A stretch of DNA of 64,000 nt, from contig JBHJNL010000127.1 in the NCBI GenBank assembly GCA_050330855.1, positions 1 to 64,000 on the forward strand. The letters are read 5' to 3'. The stretch comes from RCC1774 sp050330855. GTDB lineage: Bacteria > Cyanobacteriota > Cyanobacteriia > Thermosynechococcales > Thermosynechococcaceae. The notes beneath the pieces were generated by a model that saw only the letters and a program-made list of their open reading frames with translations, was not told where the DNA came from and did no database searches. The position numbers and the translations under genes were made by a program. This document shows positions 25,699-34,861 of the stretch, piece by piece; the first letter of the stretch is position 1, and every line of letters begins with the position of its first letter.

Positions 25699-26325
25699 AT
25701 GGAACGCGATCAAATTTCTAAAAGAAGGGCTCGCGCGAGGGAACACTCGTCTAGCCTTCCAACAGTGCGTGAAGAGCATGCTCAGGAAAGGGGGAGCGGC
25801 AGAAACCTTGGCTCCCTATTAGAAGGTGTGACCTGCTACCCAGATCAGGAAGATTATGAGCGTAGTAGCCGTTCGGATCGTCGCTCTCAAAATCCACCAA
25901 CACTGACTTCAGAGCGGAGCATTCATGCTGCAGAGCCAGATCACTGGGTCACCCTCGCGAGAGGAGCGAACTCATTGATCGAAGCACAGGGAATTCAAGA
26001 TAATGAGACGGCAGGTGCCAGCAGCAGTGCCAGAAGTGATGGACTCGCACCGTCTAATCAGACCGCCATTGATGTCGTCGCGTTTGAGGCTGCACCTTGG
26101 GCGCGATCGCAACCCCAAACGTCACAACCAGGTTCAGCAGCGAATACGGTTGAATATACGACAAACCTACAAATCGCTCAGCAATTCGGTAGACGGGGTG
26201 GAGTCGTCGTGATCAAAATCCAGAGAAAGTACCTCGTCAAAGGCAGTACAACTGAAAATGGGTGGATTTGTTTCAAAGATGCGCCAGTAGAAGTACTTGC
26301 TTATCAATCAATCCCCAAGGTGTGA
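25699..26325 (+). CDS. candidate ADP-ribosyltransferase-like effector
   Basis: 208 aa from ATG 25699, chosen because GGAG lies 5 bases before it; a TTG at 25645 would extend it. The first 75 residues are Arg/Ser/Glu-rich and disordered. From residue 80 the pattern fits ART-fold toxins: Arg88 in WVTLARGAN, a segment VEYTTNLQIAQQFGRRGGVV that resembles the STS strand and helix, then VVIKIQRKYLVKG, and Glu186 before NGWICFKDAPVEVLAY. It is the last gene of the HK-RR-pseudokinase-FHA operon. No signal peptide is present, which suits cargo. It could instead be an unrelated protein with a similar strand pattern; the fold call is tentative. Confidence 0.45.
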   Translation: MERDQISKRRARAREHSSSLPTVREEHAQERGSGRNLGSLLEGVTCYPDQEDYERSSRSDRRSQNPPTLTSERSIHAAEPDHWVTLARGANSLIEAQGIQDNETAGASSSARSDGLAPSNQTAIDVVAFEAAPWARSQPQTSQPGSAANTVEYTTNLQIAQQFGRRGGVVVIKIQRKYLVKGSTTENGWICFKDAPVEVLAYQSIPKV

Positions 26326-26406
26326 TATGAGGGCTTTGTGATATAAGGGCTTGCTGAGAGGAAGTCTGCACTGACATCAGACATCCCACTCCATATTTAC
26401 CTTGTA

Positions 26407-27186
26407 TCAGCCAAATAACCGAGACAAAAACGACCCTCGGCTTGGAGAACTCTTTTTGCCAGGTTTAGCCATTTCCGCCATTTCTTTTTCTGATGCTTTT
26501 TGCTCTGCTTTTGCATCCGCGAGATCGGTCGCGTATCTGTTCGCGATGCTCGCTCCTGTATATCTAGCCTCATGTACCCGATAGTCACCGAAATCACGAT
26601 ATTCAATTCCATCCTCTTCTCCATTGCCTGTTTGACCCTCCCATGAACTCTCGTTGACAGGCTTTCCGAGAAACAGGAGGTCGATAGAGCCGATCGGAGT
26701 GTCAACCCAATAGTGGCTAGTGAAAGCCCAATGCTCTCCATTATTGACATTCCCTCTAGCATTATTCTGATCCAAGACTTTCCCACCTCCAGGCACAAAG
26801 AAGTCTTCCGTTTTAGATCGAACCTTTACCGTCTTGATCCCAAAGTAATCCTGGGCAATTTTGGCATAGGCCTTCGCTAGCGTACTGCAGTCTCCCTCTT
26901 TTTTCATGCCCTTCAAAAAAGCATCTGGATGCGTAGCAGCCATCGTGTAGATGAAGCCAGACTCCATGAATTTATCCTTCAAACTAATTAAAGCAATACT
27001 TGGATCACTGTCGTTGATCTGAATGTTCTTTACCATCTGAGCCGCTAGTGGATAATTCTTGAGAAAATTCTCTCTTTGAATGCTTATCCCTTGTTCAGGT
27101 GAGATAAGTTCACGACCTTCTTGTCTGCTTTCTCTTCTGTCAGCTTCTCGACGAAGACTCGGTTTTTGGCTTTTTTCTGCAAACAT
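26407..27186 (-). CDS. transglutaminase/papain-like cysteine protein, possible CIS effector
   Basis: 259 aa. The N-terminal 30 residues are rich in Arg, Glu and Lys. The core has a candidate triad in transglutaminase order: Cys100 in EGDCSTLAKAYAKIAQDYFG, His158 in SHYWVDTPIG (His152 lies close by) and Asp169 in SIDLLF. Such domains can act as peptidases, deamidases or transglutaminases. The C-terminus is a Lys/Ser-rich helix and linker. No signal peptide is seen. It converges with the ART-like gene (81 bases between the stops), and it lies 5' to the second CIS block. Its association with the injection system is inference from position. Confidence 0.5.
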   Translation of the reverse strand: MFAEKSQKPSLRREADRRESRQEGRELISPEQGISIQRENFLKNYPLAAQMVKNIQINDSDPSIALISLKDKFMESGFIYTMAATHPDAFLKGMKKEGDCSTLAKAYAKIAQDYFGIKTVKVRSKTEDFFVPGGGKVLDQNNARGNVNNGEHWAFTSHYWVDTPIGSIDLLFLGKPVNESSWEGQTGNGEEDGIEYRDFGDYRVHEARYTGASIANRYATDLADAKAEQKASEKEMAEMAKPGKKSSPSRGSFLSRLFG

Positions 27187-27245
27187 ATTCTGCCTCTTTT
27201 TTCAGTAATGACTGGGTAAAATCAAATCTTTTTTTTGCGACATCG

Positions 27246-27440
27246 TTAAGCAGAGCTAACAAACGTCATGAGGGGCTGGTGGCGTGTTTCTGCCGCTTGA
27301 CGAGCAATTCTTACCGCAGACTGATAGTGAGACACGGTACAAATCAGTTCAGCATCCGTCGGTTTTTCCTGCTCGGTTCGCAATTCTATACCCTGCTGGG
27401 TTTGATAAATCGCAAAAGGCTTAGCTGTGGGGATAGCCAT
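27246..27440 (-). CDS. small hypothetical protein (64 aa)
   Basis: A short frame with a natural protein composition: KPFAIYQTQQGIELRTEQEK, then AVRIARQAAETRHQPLMTF. It starts at ATG 27440 with a weak AGG-type site upstream and lies 59 bases before the cysteine-protein gene on the same strand, so it could be co-transcribed. It could be a chaperone, an inhibitor or an unrelated housekeeping protein; no family is recognised. The 220 bases on its other side up to 27661 hold no clear gene. Confidence 0.45.
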   Translation of the reverse strand: MAIPTAKPFAIYQTQQGIELRTEQEKPTDAELICTVSHYQSAVRIARQAAETRHQPLMTFVSSA

Positions 27441-27660
27441 ATTGCCTGAGTTAGATACATCAATTTGGACTCTACAGCTTTCTTGCAGGAGTGCCTTGCT
27501 ACCTTCGGATAGATCTGGTGACGCTATCTCGCCGAACGAACATTGATTCTACAATCGGCTCGATCTCATCCTTTGAGCATCTAGACCTTCGGCTGATAGA
27601 GACTGACGGATTGCCAGATAGTCTGACTCTCATACCCGAATTTTGAGGGCAATGAGTAGT

Positions 27661-28083
27661 ATGGCGTACCTCATCAATGAGCAGCCACAGGAATATTTAG
27701 GAACCGGCTTAGCGTTCCCGTTACAGGTGAATGTACAGGGCGGACTCCAGCTTAGTTCTGAGGCCCAGAAGGTCAAAGAGGCGATCTGGCTGATTTTGCG
27801 AACTGATTTGGGAGAGCGTATCTATCGCCCTAATTTTGGCTGTCGTTTATCTGAGTTGGCCTTTGCCCCCATGAATAGCGATACGCTGCTGCGGATTCGT
27901 ATCTATGTGCAGGAAGCACTAGAAACTTGGGAGCCTCGCATTCTCTTAGACGAGGTGCAGACCGATCCTGATTCAATCAGAGGGCGCATCAATATCATTA
28001 TTAACTACCGCCTCAAAGCCCATCCTGACCCCTACAGTTTTGTCTACCCGTTCTATTTACAGTCAGAGGTTGAGGAAGACTAA
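27661..28083 (+). CDS. CIS baseplate wedge protein, gp25/GPW-like
   Basis: 141 aa. It matches the gp25 family: GTGLAFPLQVNVQGGLQLSS, EAIWLILRTDLGERIYRPNF, GCRLSELAFAPMNSDTLLRI and YVQEALETWEPRILLDEV. It nucleates the sheath at the baseplate. Starts are possible at 27652 or 27661; GAGGG at 27645-27649 is too close to the first and sits 11 bases from the second, so I use 27661. Its stop overlaps the next start (TAATG at 28081), showing tight coupling. This opens the second structural block. Confidence 0.9.
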   Translation: MAYLINEQPQEYLGTGLAFPLQVNVQGGLQLSSEAQKVKEAIWLILRTDLGERIYRPNFGCRLSELAFAPMNSDTLLRIRIYVQEALETWEPRILLDEVQTDPDSIRGRINIIINYRLKAHPDPYSFVYPFYLQSEVEED

Positions 28084-30278
28084 TGGAATTTGATTTTTTA
28101 ACTCAACTCCCCAGTTCTAAACTCGATGACCGTAGCTTTGATGATTTAGTCGAAGAATGCCTGCTCCGCATTCCTCGGTACTGCCCAGAGTGGACCGACC
28201 ATAATCTCAGTGATCCGGGCATTACGCTGGTGGAGCTATTCTCTTGGCTCACCGATCAAATGCTGATGCGGTTTAACCAAGTGCCCCGCAAAAATTACGT
28301 GGCGTTTCTAGAGCTATTGGGGATTCGTCTGCAGCCCCCGGCTCCGGCTCAGGCTCGTCTGACCTTCTATCTAAGCACAAGCTTGCTCGAAGACTACACC
28401 ATTCCGCTGGGCACAGAGGTGGCGACAGAGCGGACCGAAACCCAAGAAGCCATTATCTTTAGCACCGATCAAGAATTGGTCATTGGTCAACCCAAGATCA
28501 GACATATTTTGTCGGCGAAGGAGCCTCAAGCCTATGCCGACCATACGAGTGAGTGGCAACTGAATCGGGATGCTCTGGTGGCGGGTCATGAGTTTATGGT
28601 GTTCCCGCAACAGCCACAGCCCGGTCATAGCTTTTGTCTGGTCTTTGAACCCGATGCGCCGCTGGAGGGAAATGTGCTGTCGATTCATTTCACTGGCACC
28701 CAAGGCACCCCGACGGGCATCGATCCGAATCATCCGCCCCGCCGTTGGGAAGCTTGGGATGGCGAGGCTTGGGTGAATGTGCTTTTACAAGAAGCTGACG
28801 ACACGACCAATGGGTTTAGCTTCAATGAGCATAAAGTGGATGACCATCTCACCGAGCCGAGCGGAGATGTGACGCTTCATTTGCCAGAATGCTGGGTTGT
28901 GGACAGTTTTGCCGCGTTTCGAGGACGGTGGCTGCGCTGCGTCTTGACGGAGCCGACCTCCGACCAGCCCGGATATTCCAATCCGCCTCGGATCCGCACC
29001 ATTGGTTTACAGACCATTGGTGGTTCCGTGCAGGCCAGCCAGAGTGTGTGGGTGCAAGACGAACGCTTGGGTATGAGCGACGGGAAGCCGGGACAAAGTT
29101 TTGAAGTGCAGACGGCTCCAGTGTTAGAGCGTCGAGCGGGGGAACATTTATTGGTGACACCACCGGGACAACCCCCTGAAAGTTGGGAAGAGGTGGAAGA
29201 TTTTGCAGAGTCTGGTCCCCATGATCGCCACTATGTTGTTAATTCGCTGGAGGGCACTCTGCAGTTGGGGCCACTGATTCGTGAACCTCAGTCCCTGAAG
29301 CGCCAAACTCAGACTCGTGCCTATCTCCAGCAGGTGCTTCCTGCGGAGCGATCGCCCGGTCGAGAGCTGGAAGCTCAGATGATGGAGCATCAGTACGGCG
29401 CGATTCCGCCGCGAGGCGCGGAGCTAATGTTTTCTTACCGGACGGGGGGTGGCAAGCAGGGAAATGTGCAGGCGCACACGCTGAATTTTCTGAAAACCAC
29501 CATTCCCTACGTGAGTCGGGTTACCAACCATAAGGCGGCGGTTAATGGGGCCGATGCTGAATCCCTTAATCAGGCCGTTTTACGTGCCCCGCACCTGTTG
29601 AGATCGCATGATCGGGCGGTCACGGCAGCAGACTTTGAAGCCTTGACCTTGAAGGGGAGTAGAGGTGCGATCGCAAGAGCTCAATGCCTCCCCACCTCAG
29701 CCAATCACCCGGCCGGCAGCGTCAGCGTCTGCGTGGTTCCCCAAGCTAATACCGATCTCATTGAACGGGGTCAGGGCATTGCACCCGATCACTTCAACCT
29801 CAACCCAGCACTGCGAGAGCAGGTCATACACTACTTGGATGAGAGACGATTGCTCGGTGTACAGGTCCAGCTCCAGCAGCCTGACTATGTGGGCGTCTCT
29901 GTACAGGCGGAGGTCACGTTGGAGCCTGCCTACCAAAATTCAGTCGCCCAATCTGAAATTTTGCAAAACATTCAGGTTGATCTGTATCGCTATCTCAATC
30001 CCTTGACAGGTGGCCCTGATGGTCAGGGCTGGCCCTTTGGTCGCCCCCTTTACCCTTCAGACATTATGGCCCTGCTCCAGCAGCGAGCTGGGATTCAGTA
30101 TCTGGGAGCGATCCTGCTATTCCCCATTCACCATCATGGGCAAGTCTGGCAGCGGCAGACCACCCCCGTCCTTTGCATTGATCCGGGGCCACTGGGCTTG
30201 CTGTGTTCATGGGCAGATGCTCCGGCGAGAACGGGGCATAGCATCAATGTCCTAACGTCCCAGGCGATGAGGGTTTAA
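28083..30278 (+). CDS. CIS baseplate wedge protein, gpJ/Pvc11-like
   Basis: 731 aa. The start LPSSKLDDRSFDDLVEECL, with DHNLSDPGITLVELFSWLTD and FLELLGIRLQPPAPAQARL, is characteristic of large baseplate assembly J-like proteins of CIS loci. Later come VTAADFEALTLKGSRGAIAR and the C-terminal wedge repeats (LREQVIHYLDERRLLGVQ). It overlaps the gp25 gene stop. In the particle six copies form the wedge ring with gp25 and gpI. The central 200-400 segment is beta-rich and variable. Length is typical. Confidence 0.9.
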   Translation: MEFDFLTQLPSSKLDDRSFDDLVEECLLRIPRYCPEWTDHNLSDPGITLVELFSWLTDQMLMRFNQVPRKNYVAFLELLGIRLQPPAPAQARLTFYLSTSLLEDYTIPLGTEVATERTETQEAIIFSTDQELVIGQPKIRHILSAKEPQAYADHTSEWQLNRDALVAGHEFMVFPQQPQPGHSFCLVFEPDAPLEGNVLSIHFTGTQGTPTGIDPNHPPRRWEAWDGEAWVNVLLQEADDTTNGFSFNEHKVDDHLTEPSGDVTLHLPECWVVDSFAAFRGRWLRCVLTEPTSDQPGYSNPPRIRTIGLQTIGGSVQASQSVWVQDERLGMSDGKPGQSFEVQTAPVLERRAGEHLLVTPPGQPPESWEEVEDFAESGPHDRHYVVNSLEGTLQLGPLIREPQSLKRQTQTRAYLQQVLPAERSPGRELEAQMMEHQYGAIPPRGAELMFSYRTGGGKQGNVQAHTLNFLKTTIPYVSRVTNHKAAVNGADAESLNQAVLRAPHLLRSHDRAVTAADFEALTLKGSRGAIARAQCLPTSANHPAGSVSVCVVPQANTDLIERGQGIAPDHFNLNPALREQVIHYLDERRLLGVQVQLQQPDYVGVSVQAEVTLEPAYQNSVAQSEILQNIQVDLYRYLNPLTGGPDGQGWPFGRPLYPSDIMALLQQRAGIQYLGAILLFPIHHHGQVWQRQTTPVLCIDPGPLGLLCSWADAPARTGHSINVLTSQAMRV

Positions 30279-30283
30279 CCGCG

Positions 30284-31363
30284 ATGATATCGGCTCTAAT
30301 GACGAAAGGCGTCAGCCTCCAGCTCACGCCCATGGAGATCTCTGACTCCATTGCTCAGGCCGGCAGTGACATCGGGCTTGCGGAAAAGGCTCCATCACAA
30401 TCAGAGATTGTGGTGCATCCCGGTGAACGCTGTCGGGTGGCCCTAGAGCTAAAGAATTGGGAGTCGTACCCCCAGCAGCTCACCCTCAAACTTGATGGGA
30501 CGTTTCCCTTAGAGTGGTGCCAAACCGAGGCAGAGCCACAGCGAATGGCCCCCCTAGAGCAGGGGGCGACCCACCTGGCAACGGTGGACATTCCAGCCAA
30601 GCAAAGCTGGTATGCCGACCTCTGTTTTCAAGTGCCTCCAACGTTTTTTGAAGATCAGGATATTTGGCCGGCTCATGCTGCAGAGCCTCTTGAACTCAAT
30701 TTTCAGGGCTGTCTGTCTGTTTGTCCAGCATCAAGTTCGGCAGCAGCCAAGGCAGCGCGATCGCCCATTCAGCAATCTAGCTTTGATCTTTACGTTCGGC
30801 CCCGGAGTCTGTACACCACATTTTTGCCCACGGTGTACCAAGAAATTGACATCATTCATCGGTTCGTCAAAATCTTTGAAGAAGCCTTTGATCCGGTGGT
30901 GAATAGCTTCTCTTCAATGTGGGCCCATTTAGATCCGCTGACGGCCCCACAATCGCTGCTGCCGTTTTTGGCCCACTGGGTAGACTGGCCCCTTGATGCT
31001 CAGCTTAGTCTGACCCAGCAGCGACGACTGATTCGTCGCGCGGTCGAAATTTATCGGTCGCGGGGCACCCGTAAGGGACTGCGATTTTATCTGCATTTGT
31101 ATACAGGTCTGCCCCTTGATGAAGGGGTGAGCCGAGAAGAAGATAAATCGATCAGTATTACCGAACCCTCTGGGCAGGGCTGTCTACTGGGCGTCGCTCA
31201 GATGGGGGTCGATACGATTTTAGGAGGGGGGAAGGCGTATCACTTTGAGGTCTGTCTGCGCTGTGAACAGGACTATCCCATTGATGAAGAGCTTGTCCGG
31301 CGCATTATTGAACAGGAGAAACCGGCCTTTTGTACCTACGACCTCTGGATAGAAAATCGCTAA
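30284..31363 (+). CDS. CIS baseplate protein gpI-like with N-terminal Ig-like extension
   Basis: 359 aa. The C-terminal half (from about residue 170) is the phage tail protein I-like domain: SLYTTFLPTVYQEIDIIHR, then LDPLTAPQSLLPFLAHWVDW, then RRLIRRAVEIYRSRGTRKGL. The first 165 residues are an added beta domain with an Ig-like or COG1470-like look (HPGERCRVALELKNWESYPQ). The same pattern recurs in the two membrane proteins at 32630 and 34862, which suggests the extension docks the baseplate to them. ATG 30284 follows the gpJ stop by 5 bases. Confidence 0.85.
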   Translation: MISALMTKGVSLQLTPMEISDSIAQAGSDIGLAEKAPSQSEIVVHPGERCRVALELKNWESYPQQLTLKLDGTFPLEWCQTEAEPQRMAPLEQGATHLATVDIPAKQSWYADLCFQVPPTFFEDQDIWPAHAAEPLELNFQGCLSVCPASSSAAAKAARSPIQQSSFDLYVRPRSLYTTFLPTVYQEIDIIHRFVKIFEEAFDPVVNSFSSMWAHLDPLTAPQSLLPFLAHWVDWPLDAQLSLTQQRRLIRRAVEIYRSRGTRKGLRFYLHLYTGLPLDEGVSREEDKSISITEPSGQGCLLGVAQMGVDTILGGGKAYHFEVCLRCEQDYPIDEELVRRIIEQEKPAFCTYDLWIENR

Positions 31364-31380
31364 TTTAAGGAGAAATAATC

Positions 31381-32550
31381 ATGGCCCATTCATTCCCGAC
31401 ACCTGCGATCGCAACCCTACAGCGCCAACAGGTCAAAGACGGTCTGCTCCTCAATGCCGAACGCTGGCAGCGCGCCCATGACTACCATCGCCAGCGTCAA
31501 AACGTTCATTACCAGTCCCTCAATCAGCCTGGTATTGTCTGTGGATTAGGGGTTCATGCGATTCCACCACCGGCTGCAGTCGCGGCAGAATACCGCGATC
31601 AGCGTTGGGTCAAAATTGAGTCTGGCATTGCGATCGATCTAGAAGGAAATCTCATCATTGTGCCTCAGTCGCTCAATTTTCGGATTGCCACTGAGATCAA
31701 AGAATCAGAGCCGCTCACCGTTTACTTAGTCGCCCAATACAGAGATCCCGATCAGCTCGAAGACACCTCTGACTACGAAGTCGTCCCAGAAACCTTCAGA
31801 GTGGATGAACGCAGCCGTCCCCCCGGCAGACTGGACGTAGAACTATGCCGATTTCTATTGCGAGAGCAGCAGCATTCCATTTCGATGCCGACTGACGTCT
31901 TTTTCCCCGGCTACGGCGATATTGATCTGCGCTATCGCCACCAGGCTCAGGCTCGCCCCCAAGGTTTAGTCCGCATGGCTGAACTCCAGCATGAAGATGC
32001 AGACTGTAGCCGCAATTTCTTCAATCTCACCTACTTATCGCGCTCGGTCGAAGATATTTATCCAGCTTTAAGAGGAGCAGAAACAATCGATCAAGTCACT
32101 TGGGATGATGATTTACAGCCCTATGAGCTGCTCTATCTGACCGGATGTAGGGGCTTATCACTCAATAGCCGTCAGTGCTCAATGCTATCTGGATATCTAC
32201 AGCGGGGCGGAACGTTGCTGGTGGATGCTCCCAGTGAGGCAAAGGCGCTGATTCAATCCGTTCAGGTATTGGCTCAACAATTACAGACGCCCTTGAAGTC
32301 GTTGCAAGAGTCCCGCCGTGACCATCCGCTCCGCATCAAGCCATTCCTGTTCTCTGCGCTACCCAGGGTCGATCAAACCCAGATTCAGCTTTTATCGGGG
32401 GGCGGCATTATTCTCTCGATTGGGAATCTGGCTGGCCTGTGGGGCTTAGATGAGGGACTGATGCGATCGCGCACTGACATCCGCACAGCTCAAGAGCTAG
32501 GGCTGAATATTTTGCACTTTGCTTGGAAACGCAGGCAGATGATTGATTGA
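31381..32550 (+). CDS. CIS-locus protein with DUF4159-like C-terminal domain
   Basis: 389 aa. The N-terminal 130 residues (RQQVKDGLLLNAERWQRAHD, LNQPGIVCGLGVHAIPPP) recur in CIS loci next to gpI genes and may be a baseplate-associated beta domain. Residues from about 220 match DUF4159: DDLQPYELLYLTGCRGLSL, then LSGYLQRGGTLLVDAPSEAK. This is a Rossmann-like class I glutamine-amidotransferase-type fold with no obvious catalytic site. It follows gpI by 17 bases in the same operon. The role in the particle is not established. Confidence 0.65.
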   Translation: MAHSFPTPAIATLQRQQVKDGLLLNAERWQRAHDYHRQRQNVHYQSLNQPGIVCGLGVHAIPPPAAVAAEYRDQRWVKIESGIAIDLEGNLIIVPQSLNFRIATEIKESEPLTVYLVAQYRDPDQLEDTSDYEVVPETFRVDERSRPPGRLDVELCRFLLREQQHSISMPTDVFFPGYGDIDLRYRHQAQARPQGLVRMAELQHEDADCSRNFFNLTYLSRSVEDIYPALRGAETIDQVTWDDDLQPYELLYLTGCRGLSLNSRQCSMLSGYLQRGGTLLVDAPSEAKALIQSVQVLAQQLQTPLKSLQESRRDHPLRIKPFLFSALPRVDQTQIQLLSGGGIILSIGNLAGLWGLDEGLMRSRTDIRTAQELGLNILHFAWKRRQMID

Positions 32551-32629
32551 CAGAGATCCGACCTCTGTCTAATTGTTCTGGCTCCAGGGTGTCCTTCAAT
32601 GAAAGGCAACCACCGGATTGAGAAAGACC

Positions 32630-34840
32630 ATGCTTGCCAGCTCAGTCATTGATGCGAGTTTAACCACACAGAGCCTTACCTTTCGCCCTGGGGAATCCTC
32701 GGTTTCCTTTGGCGTTTCAGTGATGAACTGCAGCGATCAGTTTGCGTCCTTTCAATTAGAAATTCTCGCCGCAGGAGCCAATCAACAAACCGGCTGGTAT
32801 CACCTTTCCCCCGAAGTCTCCACCGCAAAACCACCCGGAGATCGCACTGAGTTTCAGGTCGAGATTCTAGACTCGCCCATTCCTGATTTCGTGGGGACCA
32901 TCAACCTCATGGTCCGGGTCTCTTCGCCTCAACTCCCCGAAGAACGGCGACTCGTGGTCAGACTGACCCTCGAACCCAGAGTTGGCTCCAACCACCTGCG
33001 CCTCGCCTTGCCCGTCAAACATCTGCAGGTCTATCCCCGCAATACCGTTAACATTCCCGTTACGGTCAAAAATGTCGGGTCACAGACCACTGAAGTGCTG
33101 CTGCAGTGCAAAGAACTACAGCTAAGCTGGCTCGTGGGCAGCACAGAGCGACGCCTAGAAATTGCCGCGAACAGCGAAGCAACGGCAATCTTTCAATGTC
33201 AGCCAGCCGGGGCTGATCAGGTTCCCAGTCAGAACTATCCCTTTGTGATCACGGCCCAGAATCAAGAGGGGTACACCCTAGACATGCGGGGGACTCTAGA
33301 AGTTCTGCCCGTGGGCTTCATGCAGTTTGAGGCCCAACCCCAGCAACAGCAGATTCCAGCCCAAAGAGCCTGGTTGCCCAATTGGAAATCGCGCCAAGCC
33401 ACCTTCCAACTGATGTTGCAAAACACCAGTAATCTACTGCAGACCGTTGAGCTAGAGGTGCGGGGCCAAGATGCTCAGCGCTGCCATATTCAGACCACCC
33501 CAGAGCAAGCGGTTCTACCCCTGGGAGAAATCACCCCCATCGACTTAACCCTTTCCCCACGCCGCCCCTGGATTGGGCTGTCGCGAAAGCTGAAGCTTGA
33601 GGTGAAGCCCTGGCTCTCAGACCCAAGGCTCGGAAGCTGTGATCCAGCAACCCAGATTCTACTCCTCAAGGTTTTTCCCATTATTCCGCTGTGGTTGCTG
33701 GTGGCGTTTTTCGCCCTGTTGGCCGCGATAATCTTCAAACCGACACCGATTACCCATCTGGCGGGGGTCAATGCCGTTCAACTGAGCGGCACCAGTGGCC
33801 GACTTCCATTGGTGCTCAGCGCCTCAGACGATTGCTCTATTCGAAGCTGGGGAATCTCAAGCTGGGGGATCACAAGCTGGGCAACACTCCAGCCTGAAGG
33901 CACCTTAAATAAAGGAACTTTGCCCCATACCTGTACCGAACCGCAACCCCGCTCTGCCGATGGCCTGCTAGCGCTCACAAAACAGGCCGTCCGATCGTTG
34001 GCGTTGGTGCCGGTGAACAACAATCAGGTCTTCGCTGGCTTAGAGAATGGAACGATTCAGGCTTGGGATATTAATGGGGGCCAGCCGTTATATACGCTCC
34101 GCGATCCAACGGATCAGACCAGCGATCGCATCTTAGATCTCACCTTTACCCGGAACGCTCTGACGCTGTACAGCAGTTACGGCAGCGGCAAAATTCGCAG
34201 TTGGCAACGCGCTAGAGACATTCGCTTTAACCCTAAGCCCGCCAAAGTCTTCTCGCTTCCCGATCGGTTTGCGGCTCAAGTTTGGTCCCTAGCCCTCAGC
34301 CCCGATGAGAAAACCCTGGTCAGTGCGGGCCAGTTCAAGCGCCTTGTTCTATGGGATGTTGCCAAAGCGCAGCCCCGTCAGCTCTCGGCAGAGCCTGCTC
34401 AAAACCGAGGGGAAAACGACTTCTTTTGGGATGCCACCTTTGCACCCCAGACTTCCATCCTCGCCGCCTCAGACTCTGATGGTTATATTACGCTCTGGGA
34501 CTTGAGTCAATGCAGCAGTCCCCCAAAATCGACTGAGGCAAACCCACTCCCCCCACAAAGTTGTACACAACGCTCTCGATGGCAGGCCGCAAAGGCCTCC
34601 GTTCGTCAAATCCAATTCACCCCTGACCGACGATGGCTTGTGAGTGCAGGCGATGACGGTCAGATCACGGCTTGGCCGATGACCTCAAAACTGACCCTCG
34701 ATTCGACTCAAAAACCAAAACGCATTGCCACTCTCCCTAGCCGGGTGACCTCTCTGGATCTGATTGCCAATGATCAGGGCGTCTGGGTCGCCAGCGGCTC
34801 TGAGGATGCTCAAGTCCGGTTCCATCGATTTAATCCTTAA
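32630..34840 (+). CDS. membrane protein with N-terminal Ig-like domains and C-terminal WD40 repeats
   Basis: 736 aa from ATG 32630; a TTG at 32618 is less likely. Residues 1-340 are repeated Ig-like beta domains (LTFRPGESSVSFGVSVMN, PRNTVNIPVTVKNVGSQTTE). A single membrane helix follows (IPLWLLVAFFALLAAIIF, about 351-370). The rest is a WD40 propeller (SASDDCSIRSWG, LENGTIQAWDI, LSPDEKTLVSAGQFKRLVLW, SGSEDAQVRFHRF). In this locus it is a candidate membrane tether for the baseplate. The paralogous gene at 34862 has its membrane helix at nearly the same position. Which side faces the cytoplasm is not decided by the sequence. Confidence 0.75.
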   Translation: MLASSVIDASLTTQSLTFRPGESSVSFGVSVMNCSDQFASFQLEILAAGANQQTGWYHLSPEVSTAKPPGDRTEFQVEILDSPIPDFVGTINLMVRVSSPQLPEERRLVVRLTLEPRVGSNHLRLALPVKHLQVYPRNTVNIPVTVKNVGSQTTEVLLQCKELQLSWLVGSTERRLEIAANSEATAIFQCQPAGADQVPSQNYPFVITAQNQEGYTLDMRGTLEVLPVGFMQFEAQPQQQQIPAQRAWLPNWKSRQATFQLMLQNTSNLLQTVELEVRGQDAQRCHIQTTPEQAVLPLGEITPIDLTLSPRRPWIGLSRKLKLEVKPWLSDPRLGSCDPATQILLLKVFPIIPLWLLVAFFALLAAIIFKPTPITHLAGVNAVQLSGTSGRLPLVLSASDDCSIRSWGISSWGITSWATLQPEGTLNKGTLPHTCTEPQPRSADGLLALTKQAVRSLALVPVNNNQVFAGLENGTIQAWDINGGQPLYTLRDPTDQTSDRILDLTFTRNALTLYSSYGSGKIRSWQRARDIRFNPKPAKVFSLPDRFAAQVWSLALSPDEKTLVSAGQFKRLVLWDVAKAQPRQLSAEPAQNRGENDFFWDATFAPQTSILAASDSDGYITLWDLSQCSSPPKSTEANPLPPQSCTQRSRWQAAKASVRQIQFTPDRRWLVSAGDDGQITAWPMTSKLTLDSTQKPKRIATLPSRVTSLDLIANDQGVWVASGSEDAQVRFHRFNP

Positions 34841-34861
34841 TAACCCCTTACGGAAAATGCC

